Shown here one piece after another: positions 1 through 11,613 of a DNA stretch of 64,000 bases (positions within the stretch are counted from its first letter, which is position 1; each line of letters opens with the position of its first letter). Location: contig CM068323.1 of the NCBI GenBank assembly GCA_034766995.1, positions 26,214,714 through 26,278,713 on the forward strand, written 5' to 3'. A model generated the notes under the pieces. The model did not search any database. It saw nothing but the letters and a program-made list of their open reading frames with translations, and had not been told where the DNA came from. A program made the position numbers and the translations under genes. This stretch comes from Acanthacorydalis orientalis. Lineage: Eukaryota > Arthropoda > Insecta > Megaloptera > Corydalidae.

Positions 1-35
1 CTCCTTCGTCTACTTCTTTTCTATCGCTATTACAG

Positions 36-84
36 CGAGGCAACGACGGGATCGGACGAGGATGGAGACGTTCTGAGCGCATGA
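36..84 (+). CDS. Partial exon, possible alternative C-terminal exon (unrecognised protein)
   Basis: Bases 1-35 are a very good 3' splice site: a C/T-rich tract ending in TTACAG. The exon therefore starts at 36. If it is entered with one leftover base, it reads 15 codons (peptide EATTGSDEDGDVLSA) and stops at TGA 82-84; the acidic, Ser/Gly-rich composition looks like a genuine protein tail. The following AT-rich DNA would be 3' UTR, with an AATAAA at about 346. Entered in phase 0, the same exon stays open past TGA and could use a GTAATA donor after base 111. That leaves one base over and fits the phase of the exon at 1010. The sequence does not decide between a terminal and an internal exon. 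No domain is recognised. Confidence 0.35.
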
Positions 85-111
85 GCGTCACAGGAATTAT
101 GACAATTGCTC

Positions 112-1009
112 GTAATACGTTTGCCAACGAAACCGTCTCACGTCGGATTGTTAGAAGACGGAGTCTCTTTGTTCAGCGGGTTGAACTCGCAGGGCTGGTC
201 AAAATTATAACCTACTAAAATGCATTTTTGTGTGATCATATATATATATATATGTACAGATATCTGGTTGGGATATATTTATATCCAGCCGTATAAAATG
301 TGGAATGTAGAAAAATCTTTTTAAATGTTTTGATATCTGTACAAAGAATAAACATGTTCTTTTTACATTTAAATTTTAATAAATTGTTATGAAAAGTTAT
401 ATTCGTTAATTTTGGCTGTTAAATAACGCAGGAATGAACTTTATGCTTTCACTCTATATAGAAAGAATAAAATCAAAAAAATCAGTCTACACTTCTTGAC
501 TTTACAGGCTCTACTTATTGATGATTCTCTTCTGTTATATAAATTCATTGAAAATTATTTCCATTTTTCGTATATCGATTAATAATTTTGAATAATTTTC
601 ATGAATTAAAAGTGCTTATTCATTTGAGATATTAAAAGATTTCTTTAAAACGAAATATAATTTGAAAACTGTTAAGAAAGAGCTTTGTTATAAAAGAGCT
701 TCAAAGTCTTGATAGAACTAATTGAGATATTCCGAAAAGCTTTACAACCCTTGCCGAAGTCAAACTGTAAGCATGCAACTATCAAGAAGCCACTTCGGCG
801 AGAACAGAGACGGCCGCCCCGTCCGTTTCGCAATTCGACAATTCTTTTTCGGTTCGTTTTCTTTTTTTTTCTCGGAGCGTCTCCGTCCAGAGATTGTTTA
901 AAGTGGCGCGAGGTAACATCGCCCTATAATACTACAATCTAGTAGTACGACGACGTACACCACCGACGAATTTAAATCAACTCCCGTCTTATCGATTTTC
1001 GCTCGGCAG
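112..1009. other. AT-rich intron or 3' UTR, then upstream flank of exon at 1010
   Basis: This stretch holds AT-rich DNA with AATAAA-type hexamers at about 346 and 379, a short TA run at 236-253, and a modest CpG-rich part from about 780. The last 30 bases form the pyrimidine-containing 3' splice site TTCGCTCGGCAG of the next exon. A 77-codon ORF at 709-942 is not supported: it encodes a low-complexity Phe run and has no splice context. Confidence 0.4.
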
Positions 1010-1163
1010 GGCGCGATTTTGTGCAATGTTGTGTCGGGCAGAAGAAGGCGTCAGTCAGTGCTGTGAACGTCGTGGAAAATGAGACGACGGTGGGTGGCAC
1101 TCGGTTGGTCGGCGAGGATGACGGCTCGACCGGTCAGGGTGGCGGCGGCAACAGCACTGTTCG
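1010..1163 (+). CDS. Internal coding exon, unrecognised protein
   Basis: The exon begins after GCTCGGCAG and ends before GTAAATAG. Two leftover bases precede the first full codon (1012), then 50 codons are open, then two bases remain (intron phases 1 in, 2 out). The peptide starts RDFVQCCVGQKKASVSAV, then has NVVENETTVGGTRLVGEDDG and a Gly run ending GGGGNSTV. Paired cysteines followed by basic residues and a Ser/Gly/acid-rich stretch would suit a membrane-proximal cytoplasmic tail, but that is inference. The other two + frames are closed by TGA within the exon. If the donor is not used, TAA follows one codon later (1165-1167), so this could also be a C-terminus. Codons are GC-rich compared with the flanks. 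The downstream phase matches the exon at 41404. The family is not recognised. Confidence 0.5.
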
Positions 1164-1370
1164 GTAAATAGAAGGTCGCTGTAAGTGGATGTCGGCACCG
1201 ACACGTCGGCGTCGCGTGCCGTTGCGTCGCGGCGTCTCCGGACCTTGACATGGACCGACGGGATGAAAACGCACGTGCATTTCATACTTTTTGTCATTAG
1301 CGACGTTATTCACACAGTTACAGGCGAAATATATGCGTCACGTCTGGAGAAATGTCCTACGATCTTATGT

Positions 1371-1373
1371 TTA

Positions 1374-1435
<62 letters not shown>

Positions 1436-1470
1436 TGTATGTATGTATGTATGAAGAGAGAGAGGGAGAG
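1371..1470. repeat. (TA)n, (GTAT)n and (GA)n microsatellite
   Basis: About 52 bp of TA dinucleotides are followed by GTAT tetranucleotides and then a GA-rich run. Compound structure of this kind recurs through the window. Confidence 0.95.
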
Positions 1471-2249
1471 AATATGCAATGACTTTAAAGAAGACGATTT
1501 TTCAAAATAGATAATGTGATTTAACCAAGTGCATCGAGACGCCAAAAAAGGAACAACATCTCAAAATCAAATAAACTAATGTTTTCTTTTTAAGAATAGC
1601 TCACGAGGAGCATGGCAGTGAATCAAATATAAAATTACAAACACTTATATTAAAGAATAATAAATTCGGAGAATTAAAATGTATACCTCGAACAAATGCA
1701 TGGAAAATTATAGAAAATGTAGCCTAAACTAATCAGAAGACATGGCGTCGTCCAGTTGTACAACAATAGTAAGCCGTATCTTTCATAATAGAAGTGCGTA
1801 TAAAATTGTCGCAGAATGTCACGGAATTGCACGATTGTATTCGACGAGATCTGTCGTCGGAACTGAAATAGTAAAGTTTTTAACTGTCAAAGATAAATGT
1901 GGAACAATTTCAAAGGGATGTACTTGGACTTTTAAAGGGATGGTATTGTATGTTTGACAGGGTGGGTGTACGGTGGAGAAGAATCGATCTTCATGGTCCG
2001 AATATACTTGAATTGAATCTTTTTCTTATAAAGAATATTATATGAATTCATTTGGAATTTTTTCAATTTTCCATAGACTTATCAGATTTAATTTGATCTA
2101 CAAATATATCACTTTTCAATTAATCTACGTAAAAATGTTCCATACATGCATTTACATTAATTAGTATTCCTATATAAAACTAGAAACGATTCCAGCATTT
2201 TCTCACCCCGAATATATCAAAGTTCGCCACTTTTGAATCGACATCTCTA

Positions 2250-2253
<4 letters not shown>

Positions 2254-2297
<44 letters not shown>
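2254..2297. repeat. (TA)n microsatellite
   Basis: Uninterrupted TA run of about 44 bp. Confidence 0.95.
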
Positions 2298-2299
<2 letters not shown>

Positions 2300-2459
2300 T
2301 CCATTTACAGAGGTGATCACTTAAAAGTAACCATCATCCTTTGGTCATACATTTTCAGTATATTAAACACTACATTAAGTATTGTGGCAGAATGAGGTGA
2401 GGCTCTTGAAACGACTATTCCTTTACATCACGACCCTGACTCTGTTGTTGTCTCTTTTC

Positions 2460-2462
<3 letters not shown>

Positions 2463-2537
<75 letters not shown>
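2463..2537. repeat. (TA)n microsatellite
   Basis: Uninterrupted TA run of about 75 bp, among the longest here; it explains the Ile-Tyr repeat ORFs on both strands. Confidence 0.95.
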
Positions 2538-2539
<2 letters not shown>

Positions 2540-3758
2540 AAGATTGTACGTGTGTATGTGTATACATGAAACTACGTTGCTTAAAGTCGTGAAGGTCTAT
2601 GAAACTGAAGGTTTTAGGTCGAGCGGTAAGATAGGCGTTAGAGGAGGCGCAAAACATTGCTCTCGAGCCCACCGCCCCCTTATTGAGGGTGTGGGTCGGA
2701 TGTGCATCGATCTGCAGACTTCCTTCTTCGTGTACGGCCACTGTCGACTACGCCGTACACACAAACCCCGTGTCAGAACAAATACCTCGATCTGACTCTT
2801 ATACGACCATCTCTGTCTGCCAGATCGACTCGCGTATACGTATCTTCGTCGGCACCGACGCCGTGTCGTCATCGTGTGTTCCTTCGAAATATACGATCCG
2901 AATCACGATAGGCCGGTTGTAAACGCAAATAAGATAAATACTGTATACAATATTGAGATTGTTGTCGACGCACGGCCCCGTTCAAGTGTCCGTGCGGCGG
3001 TGTTAACGGCGTCGGAGCCATCGCTGGCGTCGCCGCGCGCCGGTCGCGTTTCGACCGAGCGGCGTCGCTCGAACGGTGTCCGCCGGCTCTGGATGGATAT
3101 TAGGTCGTGCGCGCCGTAACATCTACGGGCCGTAAACGAAACTTTACGAGTAACGCTGACTGCTCAGATGTTTGTTAATAATTTATCACATTATCAAAAT
3201 TATATGTGCGCCGTCAGTGTGTTCTCTACGGTGCCGTTCGTATGAAGAATCGAACCGTTCTGGATGCACGCGGATTTTTAGATGCACTTCGACAATAATT
3301 ACACTCTTGAAATATTAATTAATTTTATAGTCGAGGAATTAGACGCCAGTTTTCTTTCTGATTTGTTTATTAATCGTTTAGTTTTCAGCAATAAGATCAT
3401 AAGCTATTTCAAAGACTTGATTGATTGTATTTCTATGCGAATGGATTTATATCTGCGCTTATTATAAATAAAAATTATTCATATTCAAATTAACACTTAA
3501 TTTTGGTTCCTTTTCTTTCTGTTTTGAAGATTTATTAAGGTGTCATTTTTAAAAAGAATACAAACCATTTTTAAGTCAAAGTATGTAAAGATTTATTTCT
3601 CATATTTATCTAAAAAAAGTCTAAGTACCATCTTTTAAAATTCGATTATAGTTTTGGAAATCTATTTTTTGATATAAAGGTAGGAAACTTGATAAATTTC
3701 ATTAAATCTATTATAATTCATGCTTTAATGACCGTCTCTATAAATGTTGGAAATATCT

Positions 3759-3761
<3 letters not shown>

Positions 3762-3828
<67 letters not shown>
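3762..3828. repeat. (TA)n microsatellite
   Basis: Uninterrupted TA run of about 67 bp. Confidence 0.95.
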
Positions 3829-3831
<3 letters not shown>

Positions 3832-4350
3832 TGTTTATATAATTATTCCAAGTAATAAAATATAAAGCGATTTATCCAGATAGGCCTTCGTGTTAAATCT
3901 TGTCCATGTTTAGTTCAGATCTTACAAAATATGACTAGATCTAAATCTGAGCAATATTTGAATATTAAAGCACAAATTTTGATGTTTCGTTTAGATCTCG
4001 ATTGAGATTCTCTCAGATCCTCCCTTATCAATAATCGTTTATTGAACTTCTTTGATTAAAAAAATAATTTATGTTTCGTAGGATAAGAGAAAAAAATCAT
4101 CTGCGAAATATATATAAGAATTGATTTTATAGTTGTGTGTGGAAATTATGGAATTAATAATTTTTTTAGTAAATGATGTTTATTTAATGTTTTCTTATAA
4201 TGTTTCCGGTGTCTGCTACTATTTAATGAAATGTAAAAAAATCTTAATATAAAATTCAAACGTTGCGAGTCTTGTGGATAAGAATAAATCTTGACTAGAA
4301 AAGTGTAATCTAGAAAGTAGGTAAAAATAGAAAGACCTTCTTCGTTACAA

Positions 4351-4392
4351 TGTGTGTTGTGTGTGTGTGTGTGTGTGTGTTGTATGTGTGTG
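4351..4392. repeat. (GT)n microsatellite
   Basis: GT-rich run with one interruption near its start and another near its end. Confidence 0.9.
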
Positions 4393-4531
4393 GTGCAAAG
4401 TCACATACGTATCACGAAAAAAGAAAATTGTTTCGCGTAAGAAACCGTGCTGAGAATCCACCACCGCACGCCCATAGCCGCCCTCTTCTCAGATAATGGT
4501 TTTCTTCCTTCGTCCTCTCGCCCTTCCGCGC

Positions 4532-4558
4532 CACACACAAACACACACACACACACAC
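4532..4558. repeat. (CA)n microsatellite
   Basis: CA run with a single AA interruption, inside a CpG-rich patch. Confidence 0.9.
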
Positions 4559-4824
4559 TTCGCTTTGTTTCTGGTACATATCGCAAGAGATGCGCGTCGC
4601 AGCGACCGCCGCCACAGTCGTCGTCGTAGGCGCACACCACCGTCGTCGCCGTCCCATCAGACCGACCGACCACTCTACACGTTTCTCTTTCGATTGATGT
4701 TACTTCATCCACTCATTTATTCTTTGTGAAAACTTCATTTTGTGATTTACCGATGGATTCTGCTTTTTGCTCCAGCATCTCTCTTTCTTAAAATATCTCA
4801 AATGTACATACATACATATATACT

Positions 4825-4825
4825 G

Positions 4826-4861
<36 letters not shown>

Positions 4862-4874
4862 ATATATATATATA
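4825..4874. repeat. (CT)n and (TA)n microsatellite
   Basis: A CT run of about 18 bp passes directly into a TA run. Confidence 0.95.
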
Positions 4875-4941
4875 CATTTTGCCCCTTTTTACTCTTTTTA
4901 AAATTATTACCTGCGATTTCCACCCTCTTTATCTCATTCTT

Positions 4942-4942
<1 letters not shown>

Positions 4943-5009
<67 letters not shown>

Positions 5010-5014
5010 ATATA
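4943..5014. repeat. (TA)n microsatellite
   Basis: TA run of about 60 bp ending in a TGTATGTA transition. Confidence 0.95.
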
Positions 5015-5963
5015 AAGAATTCTTGGATGGATTTTCCGCTTTCGTATAGACGGATTGTCGAATTGATGAATTTCTCTGAACGTTTTTTTTTTTTTTTTTG
5101 ATCTGTAAAAAGAAAAGGAATTAAGAACATCGAACATCTTGTAAGAACGTCGTTACATTCTGTTCGAATTTTCGATAATGGAATCTTTGTAAGTTTCGTA
5201 CGGATTACAGAATGATCTATCGGAACGGTTCTTGTTGAAATTTCGCATATTCCTCTGCAGTTTGAGTGGTTCTTAAGATAAACGGTTTTGTATGCGACAA
5301 CGCAGTTTCGATACTGCAACCAAATATATCTTCGTAATTTTTTCACACCAAAAATCACAAAATAATTCTTTGATTATCTGAAAATTTCTGATCAAGAAAA
5401 CTTTTTGTGATTCATGGGCTGAAAACGTAATTCATTTGTCTATGTTCCTCTATTCGAAATCATGTATATTGTAGAGAGAAAAGGTAATAGACGAATAGAT
5501 GGCATTAATGTACAAACATTGGTTTCTATCGATCACTGACATTCAAAAATCGTTTATAACAGTCAAGCTTGTCTAGTTGATGCTATGGATTGTACCAGCA
5601 CACAGAAATTTTCTGATACGACAGTAACAACAGCAGAAAGCGTTATCTTCAGTTCTGTCTATGAGTGTGTGCGAATGTGTGTGTATGTGTAGACTTTTGT
5701 GTCTTTGTGTATGTGGTGCGGTTGGTCGGTCGGTCGTTTGGGTTGGTTTTGTACGTCGTTTAATATTCCAGTCGTGGAGCGATTAGGTTTCAGCGTTCGC
5801 TGGATCGCAATTCATATATATATATATATGTATATATGTATATATATGCGGATATATACGTATGTACGTACTTCACACACGTGTATATGTATGTATATTT
5901 CATTGAGAATTCTCGGTGCGTGTCGGCGCGCCTCGGCCGATTCCGGCGCGGTGACCTTTACAG

Positions 5964-6083
5964 TAATTCGTTTATCTGTTTCCATAACACCTACTCCGAT
6001 GTTTTTCTCATAACGCGCGCCGAAGAAGAAGGAGCCGTGTTTCCGGCATCGGGGACGCAGATGCGACGGGACGTACTCGTTAC
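5964..6083 (+). CDS. Weak candidate cassette exon
   Basis: A 120-nt segment lies between GACCTTTACAG and a GTAAGCCC donor. In one frame it is open for 39 codons, with one leftover base in front and two behind, so it is phase 2 on both sides and could be inserted between the exons at 1010 and 41404 without shifting frame. The peptide begins NSFICFHNTYSDVFLI and continues RAEEEGAVFPASGTQMRRD. The acceptor has a poor pyrimidine tract, and the patch is CpG-rich, which lowers stop frequency by itself. Nothing in it is recognised, so this may be a chance ORF. Confidence 0.25.
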
Positions 6084-7288
6084 GTAAGCCCCATTACCGG
6101 CGGTCGGCGACAACAGGTTGTTAACGCAGATATCCACCTTACAGACATTTCTTTCGACAGGATGGCGCACAGAGCATAAACAGATCAACGCACACACACA
6201 TACACGAACGTGTCATAAATATCTGTTCTATATCATATTTATGTATGGAGATAAATGAGAAAATTGAATAAGATGTCGAGGATAGTCGTACGGAGAACAA
6301 ATGTTGTTTTAATTTGAAAAGAACTTGTAATGTATTGGCCACTTTGCGATTCTATGACAAGTCTGACCCGATATAGTAATTATATATGGGAATTTATTCC
6401 AATTTATAAGCGATTCTGGTGATTCCAATAATATACTTCTTGGATGTTTATTTTTTTCTTCTGTGCATGATTTGTAATTCAGAAAGAGTTTAGTAGTTGC
6501 CATATTTTGTTACATTTGATTCCATGACTCGGTAAATGAGTGTTATGGGCGATTTAGACATTACAACAAGACATGTGTTAAAAAATCATCTCTTTATTTA
6601 TATTGAAGTCTCGGTTTTCAATATTAATTGAGAATGGTATATGTGCCGAAAATAATAGCGGAGAATAGATACACAGATAGTACACGAGAAGAAAGATCAC
6701 CAGAAAAATGTTAAAATGTTTTATTCTCTATTACTAGTAAAATGTTGAGTACTCCCTCCAATGAATGTTTAAGACTTACAGTGGAGGAGTTAGTAACGGA
6801 CAACAGACACACTTATCTGATTCACAATAACGGAGAAAACTAAAATCATGTGCAAAGAATCGATGCATGTCTTTTCTGTCTCCATGTTAGACTTACAGGC
6901 ACTTTTATATTAACAATGATAAATCATTACCTGGTAATAAACCATTAACAATACCCTTATTCTATATTTAATATACATTTTATTTTTATTTTACTATGTT
7001 GTTGTATTAGTTATATATCGAAATGAACGCTAAATACACAATATAGTTCGTTACTAAACAAATTCATGCTATCCGGATGGAACAAAGGGTTAAATTTTCA
7101 ATCGAAAATAACACCCAGGAATGAAATTCCAAAGATGGATTTTTTCTACCGACCTCACTCACGCATTCATACACATAAATAGCATTCGATAACGTCGCGA
7201 TAATACGTCACACAACTATCACCATGTATGTACATATAAACTTGTACAGAAACACAATGTTTATAGATGTGTATGCGTTTATATTATG

Positions 7289-7320
<32 letters not shown>

Positions 7321-7834
7321 CATGCATGTATGTATGTATGTATGTATGCATGTATATATTTATACATGTGTGGATTGTACAGAGGCACATATATGTGTGC
7401 GTAGGGCCATTTGACCGCCATATATGCAGATCCGCATAATATGCTGTCGTTAACTGTCGCAGTTACTGACCGCCCGTTGGAGGGGAACATTGTGGGGCAA
7501 AGCACGCCGTAAATTATAGTCAGTTTCACGATCATCCTCCTGTTACATTATTATCTGCTTAATTTTGTCGATCCAGCGTCGTTTGTACGACACGAAATGT
7601 GACTAGCTGATAATCGAATCGAGTTTCGTTTGAAATTTTTCGAATCTGTTCTTTTTTTCTAAAACGATTGTCTTCTTAAGACCTGCTATAATTATGAAAC
7701 GTTTGTTTCTTAATTGGCGAAATGTTATTAGTAATATTTTATTTGTATGATACGGACAGAAGGGATAAGATAATGTCTTTTGCGTTTGTTTGTTTTCTTC
7801 AAAATGTGATTTTATTGGTACGCTTGATTTTTTT
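6084..7834. other. Intron-like DNA, no gene seen
   Basis: AT-rich sequence with one compound microsatellite (7288-7358). A moderately GC-rich patch at 7385-7510 follows it. No coding or RNA signal was seen. Confidence 0.4.
7288..7358. repeat. Compound (TA)n, (TG)n and (TATG)n microsatellite
   Basis: A TA run passes into TG and then into seven or so TATG units that include CATG variants. Confidence 0.9.
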
Positions 7835-8117
7835 TCATTCGAAAAACATTTTTATTACAAAAACAGTTCTGACACATCGACCGATAGTATTTTTTTGAGA
7901 TTGAGGCATGTGAATTACACATTTGGTTTGCAAATAGCATGATTGAAGATTATTATAATTACACATTCTGGTTATCAGGGCAGTCGCCTCTCGGAACTGA
8001 AACCACACAGAAGGTATTAACATCCACCAGATGATCAGCAACAACAAATTCGCCTAAAAAGAAATTCAGCCGACAGTGTGTGTCGTATGTTTGTGATGCA
8101 TGTGTCAAGATGGTACT

Positions 8118-8166
8118 CTGAGACAGGTACTCAGAAACGAAAGCACCGTTGCTGGAAGGCAACGGT
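8118..8166. other. Two adjacent small hairpins, possible structured RNA or DNA
   Basis: A CTGAG/CTCAG stem with a 7-nt loop (8118-8134) is followed, 10 bases on, by an 8-bp stem with a 6-nt loop: ACCGTTGC at 8145-8152 and GCAACGGT at 8159-8166. They sit just downstream of the GIY-YIG relic in that element's reading direction and could belong to its 3' region. No known RNA family is recognised. Confidence 0.3.
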
Positions 8167-8189
8167 CACTTCAATTTAATTTGACTTTC

Positions 8190-8430
8190 ATAAATGAATT
8201 CTTTTTGCATTATTTGTATCCATTTTCTGCTATGATCGAGTTTGTAATTCTTTGATATCTAAAGTCTGCCGTAGATTCAGTCTCTGTTCCTTGAATCTCG
8301 TTCCTATTCTCCTCTTACTGTGTCCTATATAATATTTGTTACACGACTTACAATTCATTCTATAAATACCGGAATTTTCCTCTTTTGGATTGTCGAACAT
8401 ATTTTTTAAGCTAATATTGAAAGAATACAC
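8190..8430 (-). pseudogene. Penelope-like retroelement GIY-YIG endonuclease relic
   Basis: On the minus strand, 8230-8430 encodes a 66-residue fragment with the hallmark GIY...YIG pair. It reads NPKEENSGIYRMNC, then CKSCNKYYIGHSKRR, then a basic stretch ending TRFKEQ. The lead-in (Lys-Asn-Met-Phe-Asp-Asn-Pro-Lys) and the Cys pairs between GIY and YIG match the arrangement in Penelope-like element proteins, where this domain follows the reverse transcriptase and nicks target DNA. After the in-frame stop, the next frame continues with the expected IIAENGYK helix, so at least one frameshift has occurred. No reverse transcriptase is visible upstream (above 8430). It is a 5'-truncated, dead copy. 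Confidence 0.75.
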
Positions 8431-8439
8431 AATTACATA

Positions 8440-9689
8440 TCCTAGTTAGTTTAGCATTTTTCAATATGCTTCGAATCTAGTCTATGTTCGAGAGTTATAA
8501 ACACTAATGAATACAGTAGTTGTTTGAAAATTATATTCGGCCTTGATTGCATTCTAAACCGATAAATAAATAAACGCGAACATTCTTTCTCGCACAGTCT
8601 GGTCCTGTGCGCGAAAATGTACAAACAGATGTACGGAAAGACGTCGCAGCTTTGACAGAGCCGTCACGGCGGATAAGTTCACATAATTAACGTGATGTGA
8701 TTGTCATTGTGTTTGGCAACGATCACACAGTTTCCAGATTGTAATACAGTATAATAGGTGGGACCGGGTGGGCGGATGACGGGAACAGTTACAGCAGCAG
8801 GGGTGATAACGACGACGGCGACGGCGGCTGCTGCCGATGATGATGATGATGATGATGACGACGACGACTGGTACGGGGACGGTGGTGGCGTTCACGCGAC
8901 GTGGTATGACGATGCCGTGTTATACCCGCTAGTACGGTGGAAGCTGCGATCTGATTGATCGACCCTTGTCAATCTGCATAGTACAACGCTAGCGGAATAT
9001 ATAATGCAATACGCTACCGGGAGCGACGCTCACACTACCCTATGTGTACATATACACACATGTATGTATGTATATATATATATGTATATATATATATACA
9101 GACAGATAGATATAGATATATAGGGTGTTCTAAAGTGAATACGTGTACAGAGGATCAGAGTTCCGAATCGAGATACAAACTATTATTTCAATTACTAAAA
9201 TCATATAAAGACTTTTCTATTTTCATTGTTACCTCATGTCCTGCTCGAAAATCTATTACACATCAACGGTTCTTCTTTAAAAGTTTCTGAAATCTTTCCA
9301 TTGTACCCAAACTGCGATTTCAATATAAATATAAAAGATTCTGTTTCTGTTCTTGAGCGTTAATAGATTAATCTTATTTGTACAGTTATTTTTGAATGAA
9401 AATAAAGCGAAATTAATCACTATTTTCTGTTTCACGATCGAACGTAAGATGTTTTATCGATTTGAATTCAAAAAAATAGTTCACACTTAATAATAATCAT
9501 GTAGACAGTCTAAAAGTATCTCGTATACTTTGATACGCTTGGCACTGATTTATAAAAATCGAATATTAATTTTAATTCCAATAAAAAAGTTGTGTGTGAA
9601 TAAATGTGTATATCTCAAGATATAAGATGGTAATTCCTGAATGGCTGAACTTACATATATTATTAAACGTATATTAAACATATATTATT
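8440..9689. other. Intron-like DNA with a CpG-rich patch
   Basis: 8580-8960 is CpG-rich and carries a GAT/GAC trinucleotide run; the remainder is AT-rich with a short TA-rich segment at 9050-9122. The sequence next to it (AGGGTGTTCTAAAGTG) resembles the outer bases of many insect transposons, but no partner end was found. Confidence 0.4.
8836..8869. repeat. (GAT)n and (GAC)n trinucleotide repeat
   Basis: About seven GAT units pass into GAC units. It accounts for the poly-Asp ORF (+) and poly-Ile ORF (-). Confidence 0.9.
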
Positions 9690-9699
9690 CTTGCGAAAA

Positions 9700-9990
9700 T
9701 ATGAACATCTTATGTTTTACAAAGTGTTTAAGTTCTATAAAAAAAGCATGTTTCTCTATAGACAACTTTATGATAGTATATCTCATAAATTGTCTAAATC
9801 CTATAAAGAAAATCCTGCGTTTATGTAAATGTCTCCGTGTTGAAGTAAATTATGGAAATACCTCACTAAAGGACTCAGTTCTAAAAAAAAAACAAATCCT
9901 GCACTCGAATAAAGGTTCCTGTGTTCAAATACAGGGCTGTAATATTTCACAGAGTGCTTTAACTGTAAGAAAAAATTCTATCATCATATA
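9700..9990. repeat. Degenerate tandem repeat, period about 66-68 bp
   Basis: The landmark (T)CTATAAA(A) recurs near 9734 and 9800, a diverged form occurs near 9869, and a remnant lies near 9963, with ATCCTGC following in two units. Copies are strongly diverged. The 116-codon ORF over it (9641-9991) is repeat-derived and is not called. Similar A-rich landmarks occur in the tandem array at 12130-12560. Confidence 0.4.
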
Positions 9991-10318
9991 AATGAATGAG
10001 TTCGAAGAGAATTAAAGTCAAATTAAGAATACAGTTTCGAAGTTCGAAATGTGAATTAATTTTAAAGATATTTCAAACATATTTCTTTATCAACAGATTA
10101 AATAATGTCAACATTTTTTTCATAAAATTATCACTGTTATATGATATTATATTCTAATGATATTATTATACAACTAGTCTTTTTAATCGTATTTTTTGGA
10201 TCGAGAATAAGAGTTACAATAAAGCACATCGATTTGTGTTAATTTGTGTTGACAGGTGTTACTTCGAACTCTATCAAACACATTTGACTTTATTTCAGTC
10301 CATTTTTTCGAACATTCT

Positions 10319-10325
<7 letters not shown>

Positions 10326-10367
<42 letters not shown>

Positions 10368-10397
10368 GGTAGGTAGGTAGGCAGGTATGTATGTATG
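10326..10397. repeat. (TA)n and (GTAG)n microsatellite
   Basis: TA run of about 35 bp followed by GTAG and GTAT tetranucleotides. Confidence 0.95.
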
Positions 10398-11185
10398 CAT
10401 GAGCTGTACTCTTACTCCTGCTGGCCCTGCACACTGTTCACAGTGACTCCTCCGCACCGCCCGTTCACCGTGCCGATATCATTGATTTTGTCATTTTGTG
10501 ATTTTTTTCGGTACGTTTCTGTTTGTATTATTATTTTTTTCTCCTCTCGTTCGGTATCATACACTATGAATCGAACAATATTTGAAATTGTAACATGCGG
10601 TATGTGTTTTACGATGACAGCTGGGGGATTCGGTGATAAATGGACGCGTTTTTCGATACGGTCCCGTTTCCACCGTCGATTTTTTTCCACCGTCGTTTTT
10701 TTTCACATCCCCCGTCCGACAGTTAATAACGGATATGATTACGGTCCGTGTATCGATGTAACGTGTTACGAACCGTAATAATAATAATAATTATCGCAAT
10801 GGCGATCATTAAATCATATGAAATCAGTTTCTTGGTTGTCTGGGCTCGCGAAATCTGAGATTTGTTTGTATGTTTGTTTATTTTTTGATGTTTTCAAAAA
10901 AAAATTGGCAATGTAGTAGAAATAAACACAATTCAAAATACACTTAAAAGCTTGCTATCTCCCACTTAGAAAAATGGATCTGTATGAGTATTATTAAAGT
11001 GGAGAGATGCTAATAACGTGCTGTTGTTTCTTTGTATCGGTTTACTTTTATTTGAATATTTTCTGTTGTTGAAACACAGAAGTACAGCACGACTTGAAAT
11101 TTTTTTTTGGTACATTTCCAACAAGTCTACACGTTGTATAAATAATCTTTCGATTCGATTTATTGTTCTTGTTTTATTTAATCTT

Positions 11186-11187
<2 letters not shown>

Positions 11188-11233
<46 letters not shown>
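11188..11233. repeat. (TA)n microsatellite
   Basis: TA run of about 45 bp. Confidence 0.95.
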
Positions 11234-11235
<2 letters not shown>

Positions 11236-11556
11236 GAATCCATTTCTGTACAAGCACAATCAACGATTTGGCAGCGACAGCGTCCCTGTCGATCGTCCGA
11301 CGACGACATTATTAATAATATCAAAAAAATTGGAAATCGAGCACAACTTTACCAATTTGTGATCGTCGTCTGTGTAGTTTTCTTTCATTTCTATTTTTAT
11401 TTCGACTCCGCACACAGATATTGATGTGTGTGTGTGTATAAATTTATACTAGGAAGATATTAAAACTGACGAAAAATACGTGATCAATCAGTATGATCTC
11501 TTTCGAGTTTTAATCTGATATTTTTGTCGCAGTACTATGATGCTGGTCGTTGATCT

Positions 11557-11559
<3 letters not shown>

Positions 11560-11608
<49 letters not shown>
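11560..11608. repeat. (TA)n microsatellite
   Basis: TA run of about 49 bp. Confidence 0.95.

Positions 11609-11613
<5 letters not shown>

Larger units (their letters stand above)
1164..5963. other. Intron-like DNA with microsatellites and CpG-rich patches
   Basis: Apart from the microsatellites listed separately, this stretch holds AT-rich DNA and CpG-rich patches at 1180-1290, 2590-3130, 4440-4690 and 5700-5960. A strong donor-like GTAAGTGG lies at 1181. The patch at 2960-3110 is the most GC-rich; it is open in one + frame for 81 codons but has no convincing splice sites, so it is not called as a gene. Confidence 0.4.

Noticed and set aside
3928..3948. Resemblance to miR-279 seed (TGACTAGATC)
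   Set aside because: The rest of the sequence does not match and no precursor hairpin can be drawn.
4742..5358. Long Ile-Tyr-rich ORFs on both strands (119 and 186 codons), and all similar ones over TA tracts
   Set aside because: They read through (TA)n, which is open in every frame; composition is pure repeat.
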